NCBI RefSeq assembly: GCF_036226405.1
Contig: NZ_CP108464.1
Location: 3,596,001-3,660,000, forward strand
DNA: 64,000 nt
Source of the DNA: Streptomyces sp. NBC_01260
GTDB lineage: Bacteria; Actinomycetota; Actinomycetes; Streptomycetales; Streptomycetaceae
Direction of reading: 5' to 3'
Made by a program: the position numbers and the translations under genes. The notes beneath the pieces are model-generated. The model was given only the letters and a program-made list of their open reading frames with translations. It ran no database searches and was not told the DNA's origin. Below are positions 1 to 8,194 of this stretch, one piece after another (the stretch's first letter is position 1; each line of letters begins with the position of its first letter).

Positions 1-2
1 GT

Positions 3-338
3 TCCACCCGGCTCAAGGCGGGCACCGCCCAGAAGCTCGTCCTCAACATGCTCTCGACGATCACGATGATCCGGCTCGGCAAGACGTACGGAAACCTCAT
101 GGTCGACGTGCGTGCCTCCAACGAGAAGCTGCGCGCCCGTTCCCGGCGGATCGTCTCGCTGGCCACCGGGGCTTCGGACGCCGAGATCGAGGCCGCGCTC
201 GCCGCCACCGACGGTGAGGTGAAGAACGCCATCCTCACCATCCTCGGCCAGGTCGACGGCCCCACCGCCGCCACCCTCCTGTCCGCGTCGGACGGCCACC
301 TGCGCGCTGCGCTCGCCGCCGCCCCCCGCACCACCTGA
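3..338 (+). CDS. murQ: N-acetylmuramic acid 6-phosphate etherase MurQ, C-terminal part
   Basis: This is the last 111 residues of a MurQ-type SIS-domain enzyme; the 5' part lies outside the window and the frame is open from base 3. MurQ cleaves the lactyl ether of MurNAc-6-P to give GlcNAc-6-P and D-lactate during cell-wall recycling in the cytoplasm. The visible part has the family tail: the segment KAGTAQKLVLNMLSTITM, then GKTYGNLMVDV, then a small helical domain (roughly the last 50 residues) with two similar halves around ATGASDAEIEAAL and TDGEVKNAILTIL. The downstream PTS gene, 47 bp away on the same strand, would supply its substrate. Confidence 0.93.
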   Translation, partial: STRLKAGTAQKLVLNMLSTITMIRLGKTYGNLMVDVRASNEKLRARSRRIVSLATGASDAEIEAALAATDGEVKNAILTILGQVDGPTAATLLSASDGHLRAALAAAPRTT

Positions 339-385
339 CCTCCCGCTCCACCTCCGCTCCCCCGCACAGCAAGGCACCACGCACC

Positions 386-1906
386 ATGGCTACAGAAGAC
401 AAGAACCGCGCCACTGCCGCCGCGATCCTTCCGCTCGTCGGTGGCGCCGCGAACGTCAGCTCCATCGCCCACTGCATGACCCGGCTCCGGCTGGGCCTGC
501 ACGACCGCTCGCTCGTCCAGGACGACGCGCTGAAGGCCGTACCCGCCGTCATGGGCGTGGTCGACGACGACACGTACCAGATCGTTCTCGGTCCCGGTAC
601 GGTCGCCCGCGTCACGCCGGAGTTCGAGAAGCTCGTCAAGGAGGGCCGGGCGTCCGCCCCGGAGCCCGCCACCACGGTCACGGCCGAGGAGCTCGCCTCG
701 CAGGGCGCCGAGATGAAGGCGGCACGGAAGGCGAAGAACGCCACGCCGTTCAAGCTCTTCCTGCGCAGGATCGCCAACATCTTCGTGCCCCTGATCCCGG
801 CCCTGATCGGCTGCGGCATCATCGCCGGGCTCAACGGCCTGCTGGTCAACCTCGGCTGGCTGACGTCGGTCACCCCGGCCCTGGCGGCGATGGCGTCCGG
901 CTTCATGGCGCTGATCGCGGTCTTCGTCGGCTACAACACGGCGAAGGAGTTCGGCGGTACGCCGATCCTCGGCGGTGCGGTCGCGGCCATCATCGTCTTC
1001 CCGGGCGTCGCGAACATCGAGGCGTTCGGCCAGAAGCTCTCCCCCGGCCAGGGCGGCGTCCTCGGCGCCCTGGGCGCGGCGGTGCTCGCGGTGTACGTGG
1101 AGAAGTGGTGCCGCCGCTGGGTCCCGGAGGCGCTGGACGTCCTGGTCACCCCGACCCTGACGGTCCTGATCTCCGGCCTGGTGACGATCTTCGGCCTGAT
1201 GTACGTGGCGGGTGAGGTCTCCACCGCGATCGGCACGTTCGCCGACTGGCTGCTGTCCAACGGCGGAGCGGGCGCGGGCCTGGTGCTCGGCGGCTTCTTC
1301 CTCCCGCTGGTCATGCTGGGCCTGCACCAGGCGCTGATCCCGATCCACACCACGCTCATCGAGCAGCAGGGCTACACGGTCCTGCTCCCGATCCTCGCCA
1401 TGGCAGGTGCCGGCCAGGTCGGTGCGGCCATCGCGGTCTACTTCCGCCTCCCCCGCAACGAGTCGATCCGCAGGACCATCAAGTCCGCCCTGCCCGCGGG
1501 CTTCCTGGGCGTCGGCGAGCCGCTGATCTACGGTGTCTCGCTGCCGCTGGGCCGCCCGTTCATCACGGCGTGCGTGGGCGGCGCGTTCGGCGGCGCGTTC
1601 GTCGGCTTCTTCAACCAGCTCGGTGACGCGGTCGGCTCCACCGCGATCGGCCCGTCCGGCTGGGCCCTGTTCCCGCTGCTGGACGGCAACCACGGCCTGG
1701 GCGCGACGATCGCGATCTACGGGGGCGGCCTGGTCGTCGGCTACCTGGCCGGCTTCGTCGCCACGTACTTCTTCGGCTTCAGCAAGGACCTGCTGACGGA
1801 GTTCAACGTGTCGCAGGAACCGGCCGCTTCGACGGCGACCGCGGCGGGCACCCCCGCACCGGTCACCGGCCCGGACCCGCTCGAAAAGACCCCCGCCGGG
1901 GTCTGA
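386..1906 (+). CDS. PTS transporter EIIBC, probably for N-acetylmuramic acid
   Basis: 506-residue phosphotransferase permease. Residues about 5-85 are an EIIB domain with the phosphorylated cysteine at position 30 in the HCMTRLR motif. From about residue 125 an EIIC domain has roughly ten hydrophobic segments and the GVGEPLIYGV motif of the glucose/GlcNAc/MurNAc class. There is no EIIA domain, so it should depend on a general EIIA (Crr) elsewhere. Its position right behind murQ suggests it takes up MurNAc as MurNAc-6-P, as MurP does in E. coli. Substrate is inferred from context; another amino sugar is possible. The last 25 residues are a low-complexity Ala/Thr/Pro tail. Confidence 0.85.
   Translation: MATEDKNRATAAAILPLVGGAANVSSIAHCMTRLRLGLHDRSLVQDDALKAVPAVMGVVDDDTYQIVLGPGTVARVTPEFEKLVKEGRASAPEPATTVTAEELASQGAEMKAARKAKNATPFKLFLRRIANIFVPLIPALIGCGIIAGLNGLLVNLGWLTSVTPALAAMASGFMALIAVFVGYNTAKEFGGTPILGGAVAAIIVFPGVANIEAFGQKLSPGQGGVLGALGAAVLAVYVEKWCRRWVPEALDVLVTPTLTVLISGLVTIFGLMYVAGEVSTAIGTFADWLLSNGGAGAGLVLGGFFLPLVMLGLHQALIPIHTTLIEQQGYTVLLPILAMAGAGQVGAAIAVYFRLPRNESIRRTIKSALPAGFLGVGEPLIYGVSLPLGRPFITACVGGAFGGAFVGFFNQLGDAVGSTAIGPSGWALFPLLDGNHGLGATIAIYGGGLVVGYLAGFVATYFFGFSKDLLTEFNVSQEPAASTATAAGTPAPVTGPDPLEKTPAGV
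1887..1904 (+). terminator. Possible short terminator hairpin overlapping the EIIBC stop
   Basis: Arms AGACCCC and GGGGTCT form a perfect 7-bp stem with a 4-nt loop over the end of the reading frame. There is no clear T-tract, so it may be chance in GC-rich DNA. The 135 bp up to the next gene show nothing else. Confidence 0.3.
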
Positions 1907-2041
1907 ACCCGCGCATGACCGAGGGCGGCACCCGACACCGGGCGCCGTCCTCAGCCATGTGCACAAGGAAGTCCCCGCGCCGTAAGACACCGCGCGCACC
2001 AGGCGGACAGCGAGAAGGGCGCCGCCCTCATCCGTTCCCGG

Positions 2042-2647
2042 TCAGACCGGGAACCCATCGGTGGGCAGCGTCGTACCGAAGGGCTCGGGCAGCGTGAGCG
2101 GCTTCCCGAACGGCACCGCGTCGGAACGCTTGAACGTGCCGTCCTCGTTCGGCTCGGTGAACAGCGTGGCCATCGCCCCACGTGTGTCGAACCGGTCGAT
2201 CAGCAGATACATGGGCACGCCCGCGCGCGCATAGGCGCGGTACTTCTTCGTACGGTCCTCCCGGGCGTTGCCCTTCGACGTGATCTCGACGATGAGGAGC
2301 GCGTCGGCGGCGTCCATCGGATCGCCGGCGTCCGGGTCGACGGCGTCAATCAACTCGGCAGGCATGACCACGAGATCGGGAACGTACAGCTTGTCGAGTG
2401 GCGCCACGTGCACACCCAGGGTCTGATAGATCTCCAGCTCCTCGGGCAGATTCGCGTAGAGTCGACGCTGCACTTTGGCGGCGATGCCGTTGTGATGCGG
2501 ATGAGGCGGCGGTACCAAGACGATCTGCCCTTCGTCGATCTCGGCGCGCCACCCCTCGGGCACGTCCAGTTCCTGCCAGGTATGAAGCAGGTAGTCCCAC
2601 GGGCGGCCTTCAGAGTCCTGCTGGTGCTCGACCATCGCGGCGGTCAT
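2042..2647 (-). CDS. Uma2 family (DUF820) nuclease-like protein
   Basis: 201-residue protein with the Uma2 restriction-endonuclease-like fold. The PD-(D/E)XK type motif is visible as VPDLVVMP followed by LLIVEITSKGNAREDRTKKY, then the family strand AGVPMYLLID. ATG at 2647 is preferred because AGGAGAAGGGA lies just upstream; the longer frame to 2749 has no such site. Uma2 proteins are very common and multicopy in Streptomyces and their cellular role is not established. It stands alone between the PTS gene and a divergently placed exporter. Confidence 0.8.
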   Translation of the reverse strand: MTAAMVEHQQDSEGRPWDYLLHTWQELDVPEGWRAEIDEGQIVLVPPPHPHHNGIAAKVQRRLYANLPEELEIYQTLGVHVAPLDKLYVPDLVVMPAELIDAVDPDAGDPMDAADALLIVEITSKGNAREDRTKKYRAYARAGVPMYLLIDRFDTRGAMATLFTEPNEDGTFKRSDAVPFGKPLTLPEPFGTTLPTDGFPV

Positions 2648-2765
2648 CGCGGGTCCCTTCTCCTGAAGCCTGTTTGGGGAGCGTAGATCGACGGTTGCGC
2701 GGCGCGGGGCCGCTTCCATCAGCGTCCCACGATCGGGGGATGGACGCACCGAACGCTCCCTCTGT

Positions 2766-3650
2766 TCACCGGTCGGAGGGGGCGGGTTCGACCGACCGGC
2801 TCGCCTGGACGGTCACCAGCGCGATCCCCGCGCAGCAGACCGCCAGCAACAGCAGTTCGGCGAGCGAGGGCGCGGGTGCGGAGTCCAGGGCCCAGTCGCC
2901 GAGCCGGACCGTGAAGGGGACGGCCAGTTGGACGGCGGCCGTGAACACCGGGCCGCGGAGCAGGATGAGGCGGTGCTGCACGAGGTAGGCGGGGGCGTAG
3001 ACGACCGCGCCGAGCACCACGATCCCGCCCGTCGCGGCGAGGGTCGGGGGGTGGGCGATCAGCGCGGGCAGGGCCATCGGGAGCAGCAGGCAGGTGGCCG
3101 CCGCGAGCAGCACGGGCAGGACGGCCAGCGGCGGCAGCCCGGACAGCCGGTCCCGGTACAGGAACCCGTACACCGCGAAGGCCACCGTCGCCGCCGCCAC
3201 CAGCAGCAGCAGCCCCACCGCGTCCAGGTCCCCGGCATCCGCGCCCAGCGCCGCGTATCCGGCCGCCGCCGCGCAGGCCAGGACCGCGCCCGCCGCCTTG
3301 CGGGGCCCGGAGCGTTCGCCGAAGAACAGCGCGCCGACCGCCACCGAGGCGCACGGCATCAGCGCGACGACGAGGTTCGTCAGCGAGGTGCCGATGCGGG
3401 GGATGGCGAGCAGGGTGCCCGCCGCGTACCCGGCGAAGCCGAGCAGGCCCAGCAGCCAGACGGTCCCGGGCCGGGCCGCGGCCCGCCGCAGATCCGCCCG
3501 GCCGCCGGTGCTCGACGCGGCGACGACGGTGAGCACCAGGCAGCACACGGCGCTGCGGCCCACCGCGACGATCAGCGGATCGGTCCCGGTGACCAGGGAG
3601 CCGGACAGCAGCCAGGTGCCGGAGAGCAGCAGGACGAGAACGGCCGGCAT
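2766..3650 (-). CDS. EamA/DMT-family membrane transporter
   Basis: 294 residues with about ten hydrophobic helices arranged as two EamA repeats (roughly 1-130 and 145-280), typical of drug/metabolite exporters. The conserved stretch near RIGTSLTNLVVALMP, at the end of the first half, matches the class. ATG at 3650 has an AAAGGGG ribosome site 8 nt away; a TTG at 3653 directly before it is also possible. The gene is divergent from the ArsR-like regulator at 3882, so both may use the 230-bp region between them. The substrate cannot be told from sequence. Confidence 0.8.
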   Translation of the reverse strand: MPAVLVLLLSGTWLLSGSLVTGTDPLIVAVGRSAVCCLVLTVVAASSTGGRADLRRAAARPGTVWLLGLLGFAGYAAGTLLAIPRIGTSLTNLVVALMPCASVAVGALFFGERSGPRKAAGAVLACAAAAGYAALGADAGDLDAVGLLLLVAAATVAFAVYGFLYRDRLSGLPPLAVLPVLLAAATCLLLPMALPALIAHPPTLAATGGIVVLGAVVYAPAYLVQHRLILLRGPVFTAAVQLAVPFTVRLGDWALDSAPAPSLAELLLLAVCCAGIALVTVQASRSVEPAPSDR

Positions 3651-3850
3651 CAATCATTCCCCTTTTCCGAGCCCCGCGGACGACGGGTTCCGCTCCACGC
3701 GACTGCCCACTGTCTCAGCACCGGCCGGCGGCACCGGCCGGTACTCCTGCGGTGCGGTTGCTCCCGGTGCAGGGCAGGTCGCGGTGACACGGGGATCACG
3801 CCGGCCGGTGTCACCCCGCGCCGAAAAGGCGTACGCGAAACCCCCTTGCT

Positions 3851-3876
3851 CAATGGTCAAGAATCGTTGACCATTG
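3851..3876. promoter_or_regulatory. Perfect inverted repeat, probable operator of the ArsR-like regulator
   Basis: Arms CAATGGTCAA and TTGACCATTG are exact reverse complements of 10 bp separated by 6 bp, ending 5 bp before the ATG of the regulator. The right arm includes a TTGACC that could be a -35 hexamer or an alternative TTG start. Position and symmetry suggest autoregulation by the protein encoded directly downstream. Confidence 0.7.
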
Positions 3877-3881
3877 ACGCC

Positions 3882-4421
3882 ATGCCTGCCGAAGAGCTTC
3901 CCGAGACGATTCATGTCACCACTGACGAGCAGCTACGCGCCGTCTCCAACCTCACGCGTCACCGGATCATGGCCGTGCTCCGCTTCGAGCCGGCGACGAT
4001 TACTCAGATCGCCGGGCGGGTGGGCCTGGCGAAGGGGAGTTCCAGCTACCACGTACGGCTGCTTGAGCGGGCCGGCCTGGTGAAGGTGGTACGGACGCGG
4101 AAGGTGCGGGGGGTCACCGAGCGGTACTACGCGATGGCCGCGCGAGCGATCGTGCTGCCGGATCCGGTGGCGGGGCAGCCGGATGCGCTGATGCGGCACG
4201 CGGTGGCGGACCTGGAGGCCGCACCGGCGGATGGCGAGCGGCACGTGCGGATGGCGCATCTGCGGCTCACCGAGGAACAGTTCGCGGAGTTGGGGGCGCG
4301 GCTGGACGCACTGGCGGACGAGTACCACGAGCTGTCCGATCCGTCGCTGCCGGATGCGTCACTCGTCTTCGCGCTGTTCCGGCCGGCGCCGCGCGAGCAG
4401 GCCGAAGGTGGCTCCAAGTGA
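3882..4421 (+). CDS. ArsR-like winged-helix transcriptional regulator
   Basis: 179 residues. A winged helix covers about residues 15-90: LTRHRIMAVLRF, then ITQIAGRVGLAKGSSSYHVR as recognition region, then a wing around VRGVTERYYAM. The C-terminal part (100-179) is the helical domain usual in regulators of drug-efflux MFS genes. No metal-binding cysteine pair is visible, so it is unlikely to be a metal sensor. The stop overlaps the GTG of the following MFS gene (GTGA), so the two are translationally coupled. There is no clear Shine-Dalgarno sequence. The in-frame TTG at 3867 is an alternative start but lies inside the operator. Confidence 0.82.
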   Translation: MPAEELPETIHVTTDEQLRAVSNLTRHRIMAVLRFEPATITQIAGRVGLAKGSSSYHVRLLERAGLVKVVRTRKVRGVTERYYAMAARAIVLPDPVAGQPDALMRHAVADLEAAPADGERHVRMAHLRLTEEQFAELGARLDALADEYHELSDPSLPDASLVFALFRPAPREQAEGGSK

Positions 4422-5701
4422 CCTCAGCCGAAAAGAAGTTGCCGACCGGGTTCGGACGACTGTGGACCGCACAGACGGTGTCCTCGCTGGGCGACGGGGT
4501 GACACATGCCGCGCTGCCGCTGCTCGCTCTGACGTTGACGCGGAATCCGATGGCGCTCGCCGTCGTCACGGCCGCCGGGACGCTGCCGTGGCTGCTCTTA
4601 GGGGTACTCGGCGGTGCGCTGGTGGACCGCTGGGACCGCCGCCGCACGATGTGGGTCGCGGACGCGGCGCGTGCGGTGCTGCTCGCGATACCCGCGGCGG
4701 CGGCCGTGCTCGACGTGCTGAGCATTCCGCTGCTCGCGGCCGTCGCCTTCCTGCTCGGCCTCGGCGGACTCTTCTTCGACACGGCCGCCACGGCCTATCT
4801 GCCGGATCTGCTCGGCCGCGAGCCCGCACTCCTTGAGCGCGCCAACTCCCGTCTGCGCGGCGCCCAGACCGCCGCCTCCGGCTTCGCGGGGCCGCCCGCG
4901 GGCAGTGCGCTGCTCGCGCTCGGGCGGTCGGTTCCGCTGCTCGCCGACGGGGTGTCGTTCGCGCTCTCCGCGCTGCTCGTACGGTCGCTGCCCGCCATGC
5001 CCCGGCCTGCCGGAGGCGCCCGCGAGTCGCTGCTCCGGCAGGCGCGGGCCGGGGCCTCGTACGTCGTGCGGGATCAGTTGCTGCTCGGGCTCGCGCTCCG
5101 TCCGGCGGTCGGGAACGTCGCCTTCCTCGCCGTGGAGACCGTACTGGCCCTCTTCGCGCACGACCGTCTCGGCATCGGCGACTTCGGCTTCGGCCTGCTC
5201 CTCACGGCGGAGGCCACCGGTGGCCTGCTCGGCGCGGGCATCGCCTCGTTCCTCGGCCGCCGGCTCGGCACCGGCACCGCACTGACCTGCACGGCCGCGG
5301 TCGAGGGGCTTGCCATCCTGGGGCTTGCCGCCGCCCCGGGTCCGTACGTGGCCGGGCTCGCGCTCGCCGTCTGCGGGGCGGGCATGGGCGCCACGATGGT
5401 GCTCGGGCCCTCCCTCCGGCAGACGATCGTCCCGGCCCACCTGATGGGCCGGGTCGCCTCCACCTCCCGGATGCTCGCCATGTGCGCCGCCCCGTTCGGC
5501 GCCTTCCTCGGCGGCTGGCTGGCCACCACGTACGACGTACGTACCCCGCTCTACGCCGCCGCCGGACTCCTCCTCGCCATGACCGCCGTCACGGGGACCA
5601 TGACCAGCAACCGCCGGGTGGAGGCGGCGCTGCGTGGCGCTGCCCCGACCGGCGGCCCAGGTCACCCGGAGTCCGCGGAGCCGCTGTCCGATCCGGCCTG
5701 A
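4418..5701 (+). CDS. MFS efflux transporter with a TTA codon
   Basis: 427 residues with about 12 transmembrane helices of the major facilitator class (MFS_3-like exporters). The loop 2-3 motif appears as GGALVDRWDRRRTMWVADA. GTG at 4418 overlaps the stop of the upstream regulator. The pair looks like a self-regulated export operon; the substrate is unknown. Codon 61 (4598-4600) is TTA, a codon read in Streptomyces by the bldA tRNA. The 3' end overlaps the convergent inositol-phosphatase-like gene by 40 bp. Confidence 0.85.
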   Translation: MTSAEKKLPTGFGRLWTAQTVSSLGDGVTHAALPLLALTLTRNPMALAVVTAAGTLPWLLLGVLGGALVDRWDRRRTMWVADAARAVLLAIPAAAAVLDVLSIPLLAAVAFLLGLGGLFFDTAATAYLPDLLGREPALLERANSRLRGAQTAASGFAGPPAGSALLALGRSVPLLADGVSFALSALLVRSLPAMPRPAGGARESLLRQARAGASYVVRDQLLLGLALRPAVGNVAFLAVETVLALFAHDRLGIGDFGFGLLLTAEATGGLLGAGIASFLGRRLGTGTALTCTAAVEGLAILGLAAAPGPYVAGLALAVCGAGMGATMVLGPSLRQTIVPAHLMGRVASTSRMLAMCAAPFGAFLGGWLATTYDVRTPLYAAAGLLLAMTAVTGTMTSNRRVEAALRGAAPTGGPGHPESAEPLSDPA

Positions 5702-6513
5702 CGGCCGGCCGGGACCTGGCTCCTGATCATCTTCAGCAGCAGGGCGTGCGTCTCCTCATCGGCCGCCACGACCAGACCGCCCGCACCGGTGTGCAGCGGC
5801 TGGCCGTGGATGCCGGTCACCACGCAGCCCGCCGCTTCGCACAGGGCGATACCGGTGGCGAAGTGCACACTGTCGCGCAGCCTGCCGTCGGTGACGTACG
5901 CGGCCCGGCGCCCGGCCGCGACCCAGGCCACGGCAAGGGTGCTGGAGACGACGCGCGGCCGGAAGTGCTCCGCGAACTCCGCTGCGGCCAGCAGGCCGAC
6001 CGCCCGGAAGTCCGGCGCGTTGGGGAACGGCGGGTCGAGGTTGACGTCGACCAGCCGTGACCCGGACGAGGGCGCCAACTCCTCGTCCGCACCGTCCGTA
6101 CGGACACGGGCGCGCTCGCCGTCCGTCCAGAACACCTCCCCGCTGAACGGGTCGGCCGCCGCTGCCGCCGCAATAAAGGGCCCGACGCGCAGGGCGACGT
6201 TCACCGCGACCACCATGGTGTTCACGGCGTAGTTCAACGTGCCGCACAGGGGGTCGACCAGCCACCGGCGTTCCGCGCCGTCCGCGCCGGTGTGGCCGCT
6301 CTCCTCACCCGTCACCGCGTCATCGGGCCGGGCGGTTCGCAGGACGTCGAGGATGGCCCTCTCCGCCGCGAGGTCGGCGGCCGTCGCGAAGTCACCGCCG
6401 GACTTCTCGAACCGCTCCGGCGATGTCCCGTACATGTCCCGGACCACCGCCGCTCCCGCCTGGGCCGCCCTGACGGCCAGTTGTGCGTCGCTTTCCATGT
6501 TCATGCTCGGCAT
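5662..6513 (-). CDS. Inositol monophosphatase family protein with altered metal site
   Basis: 283 residues with the overall IMPase/SuhB layout: GEESG near residue 70 (first metal-site glutamate), the DP-I/L-DGT region near residue 88, and a C-terminal domain. The central motif reads DPLCGTLNY, so the second metal-binding Asp is Cys. The usual C-terminal W-D-x-A-A motif is replaced by HFATGIALCEAAG. Two catalytic ligands are therefore missing, and phosphatase activity is doubtful. The fold is otherwise intact, so it may bind a phosphorylated ligand or do different chemistry. A -10-like TAGCCT sits 6 nt before the ATG, consistent with leaderless translation. Confidence 0.75.
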   Translation of the reverse strand: MPSMNMESDAQLAVRAAQAGAAVVRDMYGTSPERFEKSGGDFATAADLAAERAILDVLRTARPDDAVTGEESGHTGADGAERRWLVDPLCGTLNYAVNTMVVAVNVALRVGPFIAAAAAADPFSGEVFWTDGERARVRTDGADEELAPSSGSRLVDVNLDPPFPNAPDFRAVGLLAAAEFAEHFRPRVVSSTLAVAWVAAGRRAAYVTDGRLRDSVHFATGIALCEAAGCVVTGIHGQPLHTGAGGLVVAADEETHALLLKMIRSQVPAGRQAGSDSGSADSG

Positions 6514-6567
6514 GAGGGCAGGCTATCCGCGCCCGTTCCCGCCGCGGCCCGAAACCCCTTCGCACCC

Positions 6568-6810
6568 TCACCGCGGCAACTGCCCCTCCCGGTTGACCTC
6601 CGTCACCCGCGCCCGCAGCACCAGCCCCGGCGGGGCCGGCCGGACGGCATCGGGCGGGCAGTCCCACTCCGAGCCCCCGCCGGGCGGCCGCAGCTGCACA
6701 TACGGCCCGACGCGCCCCATCACCCGGCCCACCCTCCCGTCCCGCACATCCACGGCGAACGACCCCGGCTCCGGCACGCACGCCTCCAGGTCACCACCCT
6801 CACCCACCAT
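6568..6810 (-). CDS. Small conserved protein of unknown function
   Basis: 80 residues, acidic N-terminus, with a core VRDGRVGRVMGRVGPYVQLR followed by PPGGGSEWDCPPDAVRPA. I recognise this as a small protein often found near XRE/DUF397 genes in Streptomyces, but no function is known to me. The start overlaps the end of the gene at 6800-7042 by 11 bp and has GGAAGG upstream, so the two are one transcription unit. Confidence 0.65.
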   Translation of the reverse strand: MVGEGGDLEACVPEPGSFAVDVRDGRVGRVMGRVGPYVQLRPPGGGSEWDCPPDAVRPAPPGLVLRARVTEVNREGQLPR

Positions 6811-7042
6811 GACCGGCCGCCTTCCCGTCCAGCAGACTGCTCAGCCGCCGCACCGTGTCGAGGTTGCAACGCCCCAGGTCGACAAGCACGGCCGGCCCGC
6901 TTCCCGCACACGAGACCGGGTCGACCCGCAGCGACGGCAACGTGATCCCGACCCCCGCGAACCCGTCCCGCAACCGCGCCACCGCCTCCTCTGCCTCCCG
7001 CACTCTGCTCGCCGTAACCCTGCGCCGCTCCGTAGTCGTCAT
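6800..7042 (-). CDS. Small hypothetical protein, first gene of a two-gene unit
   Basis: 80 residues, starting MTTTERRRVTASRVREAEEA and predicted mostly helical, then a segment with LPSLRVDPVSCAGSGPAVLV. No domain recognised. A strong ribosome site (GGAAGGAA) lies 7 nt before the ATG. It is divergent from the XRE regulator at 7156, so the pair may be controlled by it. Confidence 0.65.
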   Translation of the reverse strand: MTTTERRRVTASRVREAEEAVARLRDGFAGVGITLPSLRVDPVSCAGSGPAVLVDLGRCNLDTVRRLSSLLDGKAAGHGG

Positions 7043-7055
7043 GATCCATTCCTTC

Positions 7056-7088
7056 CACGCTGAGTAATGTCAATGCATACCCAGCGTG
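7056..7088. promoter_or_regulatory. Inverted repeat between small-gene pair and XRE regulator
   Basis: Arms CACGCTG (7056-7062) and CAGCGTG (7082-7088) are perfect 7-bp inverted repeats with 19 bp between them, centred in the divergent 113-bp intergenic region. The spacing suits a dimeric regulator contacting two turns of DNA. Target and binder are inferred only. Confidence 0.4.
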
Positions 7089-7155
7089 TCCAATCTCTCG
7101 TTAGCCTGGAAGAGGTGCAGTTCCAACAACCGCACGTGCATCACAGGGAGTTGTC

Positions 7156-7998
7156 ATGCCGGGTCCCAGAAAGCTCGATCCCTCCTCCTCGCCCCGTGCC
7201 CTCCTGGGCGCCGAACTCCGCCACCGAAGAGAAGAAGCGGGCCTCTCGCAGTCGGACCTGGGCGCCCCGCTCTTCCTCAGCGGCTCCTTCGTCGGACAGC
7301 TGGAGTCCGGGGTGCGGCGCATGCAGATGGACCAGGCGGAGAAGTTCGACGAGATCCTCGGCGCGGACGGCTTCTTCGTACGGAACTGCGCGGCGCAGAA
7401 GGAGTCGAAGTACCCCGAGCACTTCGCGGAGGCCGCCGAGGCGGAGGCCCGCGCGGAGGCCATCCGGGAGTACGCGCCCCAGCTCATTCCGGGTCTGTTG
7501 CAGACGGAGGCGTATGCGCGGGCGGTGTTCTGGGCGTATCAGCCCACGGCTGTTGAGCAAGTGATCGACGAGCTGGTGACGACACGACTGGAGCGCGCGC
7601 AACTGCTGGCCGATCCAACAGTCCCCATGTTGTGGGTGGTGCTGGACGAGGCGGTGTTACGCCGGAGGGTGGGTGGCCCGGAGGCTATGGCGGAGGCACT
7701 TCGTCATGTCGCGGGACTGGTCAGGCAACACCGGATGGTCGCCCAGGTGCTGCCGTTCACGGAAGGTGCCCATGCGGCGCTGACCGGCCCTCTCAAGTTG
7801 ATGGCGTTCCCGGATGCACCCCCACTCGCGTACGTCGACGGCATGGGTATCGGCCACTTGCAGGACGATCCGGCAACGGTCCGCCAGTACCAACTGGCTT
7901 ACGATCTGGTGATGGCCAGCGCGATTCCACCCGCGGCATCCCTGGCCTTGATCGAGTCGGTGGCGGAGGAATACGACCATGAAGTTGCACGGTTCTGA
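7156..7998 (+). CDS. XRE-family regulator with DUF5753 domain
   Basis: 280 residues. Residues about 15-70 are an XRE helix-turn-helix (LGAELRHRREEAGLSQSDLG, then FVGQLESG). Residues about 95-270 are DUF5753, with the typical IPGLLQTEAYARAVF near the start and a long ligand-domain-like region. These regulators pair with DUF397 proteins, and here the next gene is a DUF397 overlapping by 20 bp. The start has GGGAG 6 nt upstream. Codon 168 (7657-7659) is TTA, implying bldA dependence. Homologues such as BldB/WhiJ-type systems act in development; the target here is unknown. Confidence 0.88.
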   Translation: MPGPRKLDPSSSPRALLGAELRHRREEAGLSQSDLGAPLFLSGSFVGQLESGVRRMQMDQAEKFDEILGADGFFVRNCAAQKESKYPEHFAEAAEAEARAEAIREYAPQLIPGLLQTEAYARAVFWAYQPTAVEQVIDELVTTRLERAQLLADPTVPMLWVVLDEAVLRRRVGGPEAMAEALRHVAGLVRQHRMVAQVLPFTEGAHAALTGPLKLMAFPDAPPLAYVDGMGIGHLQDDPATVRQYQLAYDLVMASAIPPAASLALIESVAEEYDHEVARF

Positions 7999-8194
7999 CT
8001 ACGGCCTGACCACGGCGACCTGGCGCAAGTCCACGCACAGCGGAGGCGACGGCGGCAACTGCCTCGAAGTCCTCGACGGTGTCCCCGACGTCGTCCCCGT
8101 CCGCGACTCCAAGGTGACCGACGGCCCCGCGCTGATGTTCCGGACGGATGCCTGGGCATCGTTCGTCGGTGGTCTCAAGCGCGGATGTGCATGA
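7979..8194 (+). CDS. DUF397 domain protein, partner of the XRE regulator
   Basis: 71 residues. The family pattern is complete: TWRKSTHSGGDGGNCLEV, then VPVRDSKVTDGPALMF, then a final helix around AWASFVGGLKRG. It overlaps the 3' end of the XRE gene by 20 bp, indicating coupled translation. In Streptomyces these small acidic proteins work with, or against, the neighbouring XRE protein (WhiJ-like systems). Convergent overlap of 20 bp with the VOC gene. Confidence 0.88.
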   Translation: MKLHGSDYGLTTATWRKSTHSGGDGGNCLEVLDGVPDVVPVRDSKVTDGPALMFRTDAWASFVGGLKRGCA

